Positions 28,347 to 36,608 of a stretch of 64,000 bases of DNA are shown in pieces. Every line of letters starts with the position of its first letter. Within the stretch, counting starts at the first letter, position 1. The stretch lies in NCBI GenBank assembly GCA_013112585.1, contig JABFGH010000018.1, forward strand, positions 29,867 through 93,866, in the 5' to 3' direction. A program made the position numbers and the translations under genes. Under the pieces are notes generated by a model. It was not told the origin of the DNA. It saw nothing but the letters and a program-made list of their open reading frames with translations, and did not search any database. This DNA comes from Ignavibacteriota bacterium (lineage in GTDB: Bacteria; Bacteroidota; Ignavibacteria; Ignavibacteriales; Melioribacteraceae).

Positions 28347-29483
28347 ATGACAGATAAAAAATTATACTCACTTACCGCCGTATTTGATAAGCCCGATGAT
28401 ATAATCAACGCAGCAGAGAAAGTATCGGATTCCGGCTATACCAAATATGATATTAACACTCCATACCCTGTACATGGATTAGATGGTGCAATGAAGCTGC
28501 CTCCATCAAAACTTGGTTATTCTGCATTGGTACTTGGGTTATCGGGCACATTTGCAGCCGTGCTTATGATATATTTTATGTCGGTTTATGATTACCCGAT
28601 TGTTATAGGCGGGAAACCGTTTTTTGCATTACCGGCTTTTGTACCAATTATGTTTGAAATAACAGTTCTTGCCGCTTCTATCGGCACTGTGCTCACAATG
28701 CTGTTTTTCTTTTTCAAATTTCCTAATAACAGTCACCCCCTTTTAGAAACAGATTATATGAAGTTAGTTTCTGTTGATAAATACGGTGTAAGCATTCAAG
28801 CTGATGACCCGAAATTTAATGAAGATGAAATCAGTAAGCTGTATAATGATTTAGGAGCTTCTAAAATTTTACCTGTCTATTGGGATTTAGAAGAAGTATT
28901 GTACGAGCATAAAATTGTAGAACCAAAATTTTTAGGCATGCTTGCATTAACCGCAATCATTGTATCGGGCACTGTTTATTTCTCCTTAAATAAACTAATG
29001 TTTATGGAACCTTTTTCATGGATGATGGAACAGGAAAAATTGAGCCCCCAGCAGAAATCAGAATTTTTCAGTGATGGATATTCAATGAGACCGCCGGTGG
29101 AAGGAGCTATTGCCCGGGGAGATTTACCATATCAGTTTGCTGATAAACCGGAAATGGCAGCAAAAATTTTATCTAATCCGTTAGTTTCATCCGAAGAGAA
29201 TTTATTATTGGGTAAAACTAAATACAATATTTATTGCAGTCCATGCCATGGTTACTTCGGAGAAGGTGACAGCAGGTTAAGAGGACAGTTTCCAAATCCG
29301 CCGAGTTTACACTCGCAAAAATTACGCGACTGGACTGACGGCAGAATTTATCATGTTATTGAAGTTGGTCAAAATGTAATGCCTGCTTATAATACGCAAA
29401 TGACAAATAATGAAAAGTGGGCAACTATTCTTTACATAAGAGCTTTGCAGAGGTCTTTAAATGCTAAGGAGTCTGATTTATAA
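28347..29483 (+). CDS. Fused alternative complex III subunits ActD-ActE (DUF3341 plus monohaem cytochrome c)
   Basis: The 378-residue protein starts at ATG 28347. Residues 1-~175 are DUF3341/ActD: LYSLTAVFDKPDDIINAAEKV, TPYPVHGLDGAM and two membrane helices (ALVLGLSGTFAAVLMIYFM and ITVLAASIGTVLTMLFFFFKF). After a third helix (FLGMLALTAIIVSGTVYFSL) comes an ActE-type cytochrome c domain. It has MRPPVEGAIARGDLPYQF, the haem site CSPCHG, GDSRLRGQFPNPPSL and the Met ligand region GQNVMPAYNTQM. In most described operons D and E are separate genes, so this is a fusion. The complex would still contain six functional modules. Confidence 0.92.
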   Translation: MTDKKLYSLTAVFDKPDDIINAAEKVSDSGYTKYDINTPYPVHGLDGAMKLPPSKLGYSALVLGLSGTFAAVLMIYFMSVYDYPIVIGGKPFFALPAFVPIMFEITVLAASIGTVLTMLFFFFKFPNNSHPLLETDYMKLVSVDKYGVSIQADDPKFNEDEISKLYNDLGASKILPVYWDLEEVLYEHKIVEPKFLGMLALTAIIVSGTVYFSLNKLMFMEPFSWMMEQEKLSPQQKSEFFSDGYSMRPPVEGAIARGDLPYQFADKPEMAAKILSNPLVSSEENLLLGKTKYNIYCSPCHGYFGEGDSRLRGQFPNPPSLHSQKLRDWTDGRIYHVIEVGQNVMPAYNTQMTNNEKWATILYIRALQRSLNAKESDL

Positions 29484-30670
29484 TGAGTAATGAAAATTCA
29501 ACACTTTACAGTAAAAAAAATCTACCCGGTAATTTTGCTAAAATTGGGCAGATGCTTCTGGCAGTTGGTTTAATATTGGTAGTGCTTGCATATTTTGTTG
29601 ATCATACAAGAAGTGCTTTTAATAACCTAATACTTTTAATGTTCCTCACAAGTATTGGAGTCGGCTCTTTATTTTTAGTTGCAATGGAATACCTTGGCGG
29701 AGCTGTTTGGAGTACACCGTTTAGAAGAATTACTGAATTTTTTGCAGCAGTTATTCTGGTGATTCCTTTAGCAGCCATTCCAATTTATTTTAATCTGCAT
29801 GATCTTTTCCATTGGACTCACGCTGAAGCAGTTGCTGAAGATAAAATATTAGCCGGTAAATCATCTTACCTGAATGAGACCTTTTTTATAATTAGAATTG
29901 TTTTCTTCATTGCTGTTTGGTTTTTATTCTATTTCCTAATTATCAAAAATTCTAAAAAGCAAGATTCATCCGGCGACCCAAAATTAACAACAAGAAATAT
30001 TAAACTCTCGGCAGTTTTCATTCCTATTTTCGGGTTAACAATAACCTTTGCCAGTATTGATTGGGTAATGAGTTTAGAACCGCATTGGTTCTCTACAATA
30101 TTTGGTGTTTACTTCTTTTCGGGTACTATTCTCGCTGCATTGGCATTTACAACTTTTATAGTTGTATATATGAATGAAAAGGGATTGCTTATAAAAGGAA
30201 TAAAGAAAGATCATTACTATAGTTTAGGTGCTTATCTTTTTGCCTTTATAAATTTTTGGGCTTATATCGCTTTTAGCCAGTATATGCTTATTTGGTATGC
30301 TAACCTTCCTGAAGAAACATTTTGGTTTTTACAAAGGTGGGAAGGCGGCTGGATGTATATAAGTATAGCGCTAATAATTATTCACTTTGTAGTTCCTTAT
30401 TTCGGACTGCTTTCACAGCCATCTAAAATGAACCCGAAAAGATTAATGTTCATGTCAATTTGGATTTTATTTGCACACATTATTGATCTTTACTGGTTAA
30501 TAATGCCTACATACAGTAAAGATAGTGTCCCGTTAGGATGGATTGAATTAGCTTTTCCAATTTTAGCAATCGGAGCTGTTATAACAGTCTTTAGCATTAA
30601 AGCAAAAAAAGAAAATCATGTTCCTATTGGGGACCCAAAATTAAAACGCGGTTTAGATTTTAGATTATAA
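29483..30670 (+). CDS. actF: Alternative complex III subunit ActF (NrfD-like)
   Basis: The 395-residue membrane protein is the second NrfD/PsrC-like subunit, related to ActC. About ten helices are visible, including QMLLAVGLILVVLAYF, FLTSIGVGSLFLVAMEYLGGAVWS and PIFGLTITFASIDWVMSLEPHW. HDLFHWTHAEAV lies between helices, and PPTYSK-type loops come late (LIMPTYSKDSVPLGW). It anchors the complex and may contribute a second quinone or proton pathway. Its ATG overlaps the previous stop by one base (TAATG). Confidence 0.94.
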   Translation: MSNENSTLYSKKNLPGNFAKIGQMLLAVGLILVVLAYFVDHTRSAFNNLILLMFLTSIGVGSLFLVAMEYLGGAVWSTPFRRITEFFAAVILVIPLAAIPIYFNLHDLFHWTHAEAVAEDKILAGKSSYLNETFFIIRIVFFIAVWFLFYFLIIKNSKKQDSSGDPKLTTRNIKLSAVFIPIFGLTITFASIDWVMSLEPHWFSTIFGVYFFSGTILAALAFTTFIVVYMNEKGLLIKGIKKDHYYSLGAYLFAFINFWAYIAFSQYMLIWYANLPEETFWFLQRWEGGWMYISIALIIIHFVVPYFGLLSQPSKMNPKRLMFMSIWILFAHIIDLYWLIMPTYSKDSVPLGWIELAFPILAIGAVITVFSIKAKKENHVPIGDPKLKRGLDFRL

Positions 30671-30682
30671 TATGGTTTAATA

Positions 30683-31609
30683 ATGAACAGTAATAAAAAA
30701 TTTGAAGATGAAATACAATTTACAGAGTTAGTAAAATCTCCGTTAAGGTTATTTGGCTGGGTTTACTTATTATTTATTGGTGTACTATTAGTAACCGGTA
30801 TCTACTTTGTAAAAAATCTTGATAGCATTAACTACAACGAAAGTCCGCAAACTCTTAATGATTCTTTAGGCTTGTACGAAGATAAGCCATTAATCAAAGG
30901 CGGGGTAATGCCGAGCATGGATTTAGGATTAATTAAAAACCCCACTGATGAATTAATTGCAAAAGGTAAAGAGCAATACAACACCTTATGTGCAACCTGC
31001 CACGGTACAAACGGTGATGGCGAAGGAATTGCCGGTGCAGCACTTAATCCTAAGCCGAGGAATTTTTTAAAAATGGAAGGATGGACATTCGGAACAAAGT
31101 TTATTGATTTGTATAAAACCTTACAAGAGGGGATTATTAAAAACGGAATGTCGGCTTACGAATATTTACCGCCGGAAGAGCGAACAGGGATTATTCATTA
31201 TGTAAGAACATTTGCTGACTACCCTGAAATAACGGATCAAGAAGTTGAGCAGATTGACGAAACATATAAAATTTCTTCAGGTGTTACTAAGCCTAATCAA
31301 ATTCCCGTAGCAAAAGCAATAAAAATCATATCGGAAGAGACAGATGATTTAGTTAATAAATTGAATGCTGAAGATTATTCAAATGATCCGGGAGCAATTC
31401 TGCTTGATAAATATTCCCGTGCTCCCCAAAATGTAATGCTGGCAGTAATTGAAAACGGTGTTCCAAATACATTAGATGAATTTATTAAATCTATTACAAG
31501 CCAACCTGACAGTTTTGGATTAAAATCATCAATCATACGACTTCCAAGGGAGGACCATGAAGTTATTTACAAATTTTTAAAAAATATTAATAGTAAATAT
31601 AGTAGCTGA
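30683..31609 (+). CDS. Membrane-anchored monohaem cytochrome c
   Basis: The 308-residue protein has one N-terminal membrane helix (LFGWVYLLFIGVLLVTGIYF) and a class I cytochrome c domain with CATCHG, GDGEGIAGAALNPKPRNF and the Met region GIIKNGMSAYEYLPPEER. A C-terminal extension of ~120 residues has no haem motif. The CoxB of this operon lacks a fused cytochrome c domain, so this protein is the natural candidate to carry electrons from complex III to the oxidase. It is positioned between actF and sco with short gaps. That role is inferred. Confidence 0.9.
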   Translation: MNSNKKFEDEIQFTELVKSPLRLFGWVYLLFIGVLLVTGIYFVKNLDSINYNESPQTLNDSLGLYEDKPLIKGGVMPSMDLGLIKNPTDELIAKGKEQYNTLCATCHGTNGDGEGIAGAALNPKPRNFLKMEGWTFGTKFIDLYKTLQEGIIKNGMSAYEYLPPEERTGIIHYVRTFADYPEITDQEVEQIDETYKISSGVTKPNQIPVAKAIKIISEETDDLVNKLNAEDYSNDPGAILLDKYSRAPQNVMLAVIENGVPNTLDEFIKSITSQPDSFGLKSSIIRLPREDHEVIYKFLKNINSKYSS

Positions 31610-31612
31610 TAA

Positions 31613-32407
31613 ATGGGCGTTAAAAAAATTATAACATATTGTTTTATAATGCTTTTATGCATTCCACTTCAAGCAAATGAAGCTGTGCAGAATCAAAAGA
31701 TTGAGGTTGGAATTGATGAACAATTAGATTCTTATATTCCCATGGAATTGGAGTTCAAGAACGCTGATGGCGAGCCGGTAAAGTTAGGCGATATTATAGA
31801 CAGACCCGTACTGCTTTCATTAGTTTATTACGAATGCCCCGGTATTTGCAACCCGCTTTTAACGGAACTGGCAGCAACAATTGATAAAGTTGAACTTGCT
31901 CCCTATGAAGACTTCAAAATGTTGAGCATTAGCTTCGACCATAGGGAAACTCCGAAAATTGCTAAGAGGTGGAAAAAAAATTATCTGGCAGCAATCAACA
32001 GAGAATTTCCGAATGACTCATGGAATTTTTTAACCGGCGATAGTGTAACGATAAAAAAACTTACCGATGCTGTTGGGTTTTATTTTAAACGCGATGGCGA
32101 TGATTTTTCACATGCAGGCAGCGTAATTGCAATTTCACCCGAAGGAAAAATAACACGTTATATTTTCGGCACAACATTCAATCAATTCGATTTAAAGATG
32201 GCGTTGATTGATGCCGAAGCTGGAAATTCTAACCCTACAATTGCTAAGGTTTTGCAGTTTTGCTTTAGTTATGACCGTGAAGGAAGAACTTATACTCTGA
32301 ATATTACTAGAATTATTGGAACTGTAATGCTGCTTGCTGTAGGAGTATTTTTAAGTGTGTTGGTATTTAAGAAGAAGAAAGATAAATCAAAGAAGGTTGA
32401 CGTATAA
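31613..32407 (+). CDS. SCO1/SenC copper chaperone
   Basis: The 264-residue protein has a signal peptide (ITYCFIMLLCIPLQANEA) and a thioredoxin-like SCO domain. The copper-binding CxxxC is CPGICNP, preceded by PVLLSLVYYEC, and the conserved distal His is in DDFSHAGSVIAIS. A C-terminal membrane helix (IIGTVMLLAVGVFLSVLVF) makes it C-terminally anchored. SCO proteins deliver copper to, or reduce, the CuA site of cytochrome oxidase subunit II, encoded four genes downstream (coxB). It directly abuts coxA. Confidence 0.93.
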   Translation: MGVKKIITYCFIMLLCIPLQANEAVQNQKIEVGIDEQLDSYIPMELEFKNADGEPVKLGDIIDRPVLLSLVYYECPGICNPLLTELAATIDKVELAPYEDFKMLSISFDHRETPKIAKRWKKNYLAAINREFPNDSWNFLTGDSVTIKKLTDAVGFYFKRDGDDFSHAGSVIAISPEGKITRYIFGTTFNQFDLKMALIDAEAGNSNPTIAKVLQFCFSYDREGRTYTLNITRIIGTVMLLAVGVFLSVLVFKKKKDKSKKVDV

Positions 32408-34048
32408 ATGGCTAACGAATCATTAGCAGTAGAAGAAAAATCATTCTACGAAGAAGGTACCTCTAAAAGAACCGGATTATTAGGCTGGCTGACAAGTACT
32501 GATCATAAAAGGATAGGTTTGCTTTACTTAATTGCAATTACTGTATTTTTTTTAGTTGGTGCTACAATTGGCTTGTTAATGCGTCTAGAACTTATTTCGC
32601 CCGGCGAAACAATTATGGCTGCACAAACTTATAACGCCTTATTTACACTTCATGGCGTTATAATGATTTTCCTTTTTATTATTCCTGGGCTGCCTGCAAT
32701 ATTTGGTAATTTCTTTCTCCCGATTCAGATTGGGGCGAAGGATGTTGCGTTCCCGCGTTTAAATTTACTTTCGTGGTATATATATATTATTGGTGCTGCC
32801 TTAGCCCTAATTTCATTAGTGCTGCCCGGCGGACCAATTGATACAGGCTGGACATTTTACATTCCTTACAGTGTTAGAAGCACAACGAACGTTTCGCTTG
32901 CAATATTTTCTGCATTTGTTCTTGGTTTCTCATCAATTTTAACAGGAATAAATTTTATTACAACTGTCCATAGAATGAGAGCGCCAGGCATGGGCTGGTT
33001 CAAAATGCCTCTTTTTGTCTGGTCAACATATTCAACTGCCTGGATTCAAGTAATTGCAACTCCTGTAATAGCAATAACAATTATTCTCGTAATTTTAGAA
33101 AGAACATTCGGCGTAGGTATATTTGATCCTGCACTCGGCGGTGATCCTCTTCTTTTTCAGCATCTATTTTGGATCTATTCGCATCCTGCTGTTTACATTA
33201 TGATTCTTCCGGCAATGGGTGTCGTTTCCGAAATTATTCCCACTTTTGCCAGGAGAACAATTTTCGGCTACAAAGCAATAGCCTTCTCCAGTTTAGCAAT
33301 TGCCTTTGTGGGTTATCTTGTGTGGGCGCATCACATGTTCACAAGCGGAATTAGTGATACAGCAAGAGCAATTTTTTCTTTTCTAACATTTATTGTTGCA
33401 TTGCCAAGCGGTGTTAAAGTTTTTAATTGGGTCGCAACTATGTATAAAGGTTCAATTGATCCAAAGCCTCCTTTTTTATGGGTTATGTCATTTATATTCC
33501 TTTTTTCTATTGGGGGATTAACAGGCTTGGTTGTTGGTGCTTTAGCTTTAGATGTTCACCTGCATGACACTTATTTTGTTGTGGCACATTTTCATTATGT
33601 AATGTTCGGCGGTACCGGAACTATATTTATAGCGGCTTTATATTATTGGTTTCCTAAAATGTTCGGTAAAACCTATAATATAAAAATTGCAAACTGGGGT
33701 GTTGCACTTTTTTTCATTTCATTTAATATGCTTTATTTTCCTAAATTTATTTTAGGCTACATGGGGCAGCCCCGCCGTTATTATGATTATCTTCCTGAAT
33801 TTACTTCGCTGCAGGTCATCTCCACTGTTGGTTCCTGGATATTGTATGCCACACTTTTATTGGTGTTCGGTAACTTGGTCTATAGCTTATTTAAAGGTAA
33901 AAAAAGTACAGGCAACCCATGGGGCGGTGTTACTTTGGAATGGCATACAAGCTCTCCGCCGCCGCTTGAAAATTTTCATGAAATTCCTAAAGTTACTCAC
34001 GAACCTTATGACTTTAGCCAATTGAAGGAGATGAAACATGAGTCATAA
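32408..34048 (+). CDS. coxA: Cytochrome c oxidase subunit I (A2-type)
   Basis: The catalytic subunit binds the low-spin haem and the haem-CuB oxygen site. The 546-residue protein has about twelve helices. The low-spin haem His is in TLHGVIMIF, the CuB/Tyr helix reads YSHPAVYIMILP (Tyr257-Ser258-His259), the CuB His pair is in AHHMFTSG, and the two haem ligands are in HDTYFVVAHFHYVM. Replacement of the usual HPEVY glutamate by the Tyr-Ser form marks the A2 subclass known from Rhodothermus caa3. It overlaps coxC by 11 bases. Confidence 0.97.
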   Translation: MANESLAVEEKSFYEEGTSKRTGLLGWLTSTDHKRIGLLYLIAITVFFLVGATIGLLMRLELISPGETIMAAQTYNALFTLHGVIMIFLFIIPGLPAIFGNFFLPIQIGAKDVAFPRLNLLSWYIYIIGAALALISLVLPGGPIDTGWTFYIPYSVRSTTNVSLAIFSAFVLGFSSILTGINFITTVHRMRAPGMGWFKMPLFVWSTYSTAWIQVIATPVIAITIILVILERTFGVGIFDPALGGDPLLFQHLFWIYSHPAVYIMILPAMGVVSEIIPTFARRTIFGYKAIAFSSLAIAFVGYLVWAHHMFTSGISDTARAIFSFLTFIVALPSGVKVFNWVATMYKGSIDPKPPFLWVMSFIFLFSIGGLTGLVVGALALDVHLHDTYFVVAHFHYVMFGGTGTIFIAALYYWFPKMFGKTYNIKIANWGVALFFISFNMLYFPKFILGYMGQPRRYYDYLPEFTSLQVISTVGSWILYATLLLVFGNLVYSLFKGKKSTGNPWGGVTLEWHTSSPPPLENFHEIPKVTHEPYDFSQLKEMKHES

Positions 34049-34667
34049 CGAACATGCAATTGCAAATGAACAACACGTGCATAGAGATGATACCGGCGCT
34101 AAAATGGGGATGTGGCTATTCCTATTTACTGAATTACTTTTGTTTGGCGGTATGTTTCTTATTTATGCAGTTTATAGATTTCAATTTTCCGATCAATTTA
34201 GAGTTGCAGCACTTGAGTTAAATACTTCACTCGGCACGCTTAACACAATAATTTTACTTACAAGTTCACTCACGGTTGCTTTAGCAATTACCGCTATTCA
34301 AAAAAAGAATAAATTTTTTGCAATAATAAATTTAGTTTTAACCTTATTTTTTGCCCTGTTGTTTATGGTAATAAAATATTTTGAATGGGGATCAAAATTT
34401 GAACATGGAATTTATCCCGGTTCCGAGGAGTTATTGAACAAACAAAACGGTGAAGTTTTATTTTTTGGACTCTACTACGTTATGACAGGTCTGCATGGGC
34501 TACATATTATTATTGGAATGGCTTTGCTTTTTTGGATTCTGATACTTGTTATGAAAGATAAAATAACACATGATAATTTTGTAAAAATGGAAAACTCCGG
34601 TCTATACTGGCATTTGGTAGATTTGATCTGGATTTTCTTATTCCCATTATTTTATTTGATACACTAA
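34038..34667 (+). CDS. coxC: Cytochrome c oxidase subunit III
   Basis: The 209-residue membrane protein has five helices. It carries KMGMWLFLFTELLLFGGMF, TLNTIILLTSSLTVALAI, YYVMTGLHGLHIIIGMALLF (the subunit III GLHxLH motif) and ENSGLYWHLVDLIWIFLFPLFYL. It stabilises subunit I. The ATG lies within the coxA 3' end, indicating coupling. It is of the short five-helix type usual when subunit IV is separate. Confidence 0.95.
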   Translation: MSHNEHAIANEQHVHRDDTGAKMGMWLFLFTELLLFGGMFLIYAVYRFQFSDQFRVAALELNTSLGTLNTIILLTSSLTVALAITAIQKKNKFFAIINLVLTLFFALLFMVIKYFEWGSKFEHGIYPGSEELLNKQNGEVLFFGLYYVMTGLHGLHIIIGMALLFWILILVMKDKITHDNFVKMENSGLYWHLVDLIWIFLFPLFYLIH

Positions 34668-34682
34668 TTTTAAGAGAGTAAA

Positions 34683-34979
34683 ATGCACAATAATGATTCG
34701 AAAAAAGAACATCATGTAACCGGTTATGGAACTTATTTATTAGTTTGGGTTGCTCTTATCGGCTTAACATCTATTACAGTAACCGTTGCCGGTATTGACT
34801 TTGGAATGGTGGCTCTTGCAATAGCATTGCTTATTGCCGCTATTAAATCATCACTTGTAATAAATATATTTATGCATATAAAATCAGACGAACCAATATT
34901 TAAAGTTTTTCTTGGTGTTAGTCTTTTTACCTTAATAGTAATATTTGTGCTCACAGCATTCGATGTAATTAATAGGTGA
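34683..34979 (+). CDS. coxD: Cytochrome c oxidase subunit IV (small)
   Basis: The 98-residue protein has three hydrophobic segments: YLLVWVALIGLTSITVTVAGI, MVALAIALLIAAIKSSLVINIFMHI and VFLGVSLFTLIVIFVLTAF. The KSSLVINIFMHIK motif is the signature of the bacterial oxidase subunit IV (COX4_pro_2) family. It sits between coxC and coxB in the operon. It has a structural role in the oxidase. Confidence 0.92.
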   Translation: MHNNDSKKEHHVTGYGTYLLVWVALIGLTSITVTVAGIDFGMVALAIALLIAAIKSSLVINIFMHIKSDEPIFKVFLGVSLFTLIVIFVLTAFDVINR

Positions 34980-34988
34980 GGTTGATAA

Positions 34989-35651
34989 ATGTTAATGCTT
35001 TTTAGTCAAATTGCTTCCCGTAATACCCAAATGGTCGATGATATTATGTGGTATATTGTGGGAATTTCTGTCGTGCTTCTTGTTGGCATTACAATCACAA
35101 TGATATATTTTGTTTTTAAGTATAACAGAAAAAAAGGGCACAAACCTGTTGATATCCATGGAAATATTTGGTTGGAAATTGTTTGGATCGGTATTCCTAC
35201 CATACTTGTTTTAACAATGTTTTTTTATAGTTATTCCGGTTATAAAATTTTACGTACCGTGCCCGATGATGCATTTGAAATTAATGTTAAAGCACGAATG
35301 TGGGAATGGGAATTTAATTATGAAAATGGAAAAAAGACCGACACGCTCTTCGTGCCCGTAAATAAACCAATTCTTTTAACAATGGAATCAATGGATGTAA
35401 ACCATTCATTTTTTATACCTGCGTTTAGAATTAAAGAAGATGTTTTTGCCGGTAAAGAAACTTACTTAACCTTTACACCGGAAAAAGTTGACAATTATGA
35501 TATCGCTTGTGCCGAATACTGCGGCTTAAATCATTCAATGATGTATTCCGAAGTTGTAGTAATGCAGAAAGATAAGTTTACAGAATGGTACGGAGAAAAT
35601 ATTGATGAAAATATTATTGATGAAAATACAAAAGCAGAGATAAGTAATTAA
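34989..35651 (+). CDS. coxB: Cytochrome c oxidase subunit II (CuA)
   Basis: The 220-residue protein has two membrane helices (ISVVLLVGITITMIYFVF and IVWIGIPTILVLTMFFYSY). The periplasmic cupredoxin domain has the aromatic region ARMWEWEFNYENG, the CuA His in MDVNHSFFIPAFRIKEDV, and the CuA loop CAEYCGLNHSMM (C-x3-C-x3-H-x2-M). All CuA ligands are present. Unlike caa3 oxidases, no cytochrome c domain follows the cupredoxin, so an external cytochrome such as the one at 30683 must donate electrons. Confidence 0.96.
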   Translation: MLMLFSQIASRNTQMVDDIMWYIVGISVVLLVGITITMIYFVFKYNRKKGHKPVDIHGNIWLEIVWIGIPTILVLTMFFYSYSGYKILRTVPDDAFEINVKARMWEWEFNYENGKKTDTLFVPVNKPILLTMESMDVNHSFFIPAFRIKEDVFAGKETYLTFTPEKVDNYDIACAEYCGLNHSMMYSEVVVMQKDKFTEWYGENIDENIIDENTKAEISN

Positions 35652-35656
35652 TTATA

Positions 35657-36595
35657 ATGGCAGTTTATCAAGATAAAATAGAACCCAAAATAGAATTGGA
35701 ATTTTCCAGTTTAACCGCGGCTCTTAGAAAATACCTTTCAATAGTTGCGGAATTGGGAAAATTTAGAATAACTTTTTTTGTAGCCTTTTCAACAAGTGTT
35801 GGGTTTATACTTTTTAACTCTACTCTAAATTTTGATTTACTCTTTATTTCACTTGGCGTATTTTTATTGGCTAGCGGATCATCGGCAATCAATCATATTC
35901 AAGAGCGCAATTTAGATAAACTGATGAATAGGACAATAAACCGTCCACTGCCTTCAGGAAAAATTGGACTACGATCGGCAATTATTCTATCAATGTTATT
36001 TTTAGTATTTGGTTTTGCATTGTTGGGCATTTATGCAAATTTAGTTTCAGTATTGCTCGGCTTTATTGCAATAATCTGGTACAACATAATATACACTCCG
36101 CTAAAAAGAAAATCGGCTCTTGCCGTTGTTCCCGGTTCTGTTATTGGGGCAATTCCTCCAATGATCGGCTGGACCGCTGCCGGCGGATATGTTTTTGATA
36201 CACAGATTTTAACTCTTGCACTATTTTTTTTCATTTGGCAAATACCGCATTTTTGGCTTCTCTTACTTTTATACAATAAGGATTATCAAAAAGCAGGCTA
36301 CCCAACTCTCTCAAAATTATTTTCCGAAATACAAATACGAAGAGTAACATTTATTTGGATTGCCGCACTTTCAACAACATGTATGCTTATTCCCGTTTTT
36401 GATTTAAGCAGCAGTTTAATAATAACAACAATACTTTTGCTGCTTGGATTTTGGCTGGTATTCAAAACGCGTTATTTACTAAAACCTAGCAGTCAAAGAA
36501 TACAGTTTAGAAGAGCTTTTGGAAACATAAATATTTATGTTTTACTTGTTGTTTTATTATTGATAATTGACAGATTAGTAATAACAGAATTTTAA
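35657..36595 (+). CDS. ctaB: Protoheme IX farnesyltransferase (haem O synthase)
   Basis: CtaB farnesylates protohaem to make haem O, the precursor of haem A for the oxidase. The 312-residue UbiA-family protein has the first Asp-rich motif NHIQERNLDKLMNRTINRPLPSG. It also has VLLGFIAIIWYNIIYTPLKRKSALAVVPGSVIGAIPPMIGW and LFFFIWQIPHFWLLLLLYNKDYQKAG, which holds the second motif. About nine helices are visible. It lies five bases after coxB. No ctaA (haem A synthase) lies in the window. Confidence 0.95.
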   Translation: MAVYQDKIEPKIELEFSSLTAALRKYLSIVAELGKFRITFFVAFSTSVGFILFNSTLNFDLLFISLGVFLLASGSSAINHIQERNLDKLMNRTINRPLPSGKIGLRSAIILSMLFLVFGFALLGIYANLVSVLLGFIAIIWYNIIYTPLKRKSALAVVPGSVIGAIPPMIGWTAAGGYVFDTQILTLALFFFIWQIPHFWLLLLLYNKDYQKAGYPTLSKLFSEIQIRRVTFIWIAALSTTCMLIPVFDLSSSLIITTILLLLGFWLVFKTRYLLKPSSQRIQFRRAFGNINIYVLLVVLLLIIDRLVITEF

Positions 36596-36608
36596 GGAAA
36601 ATATTAAA

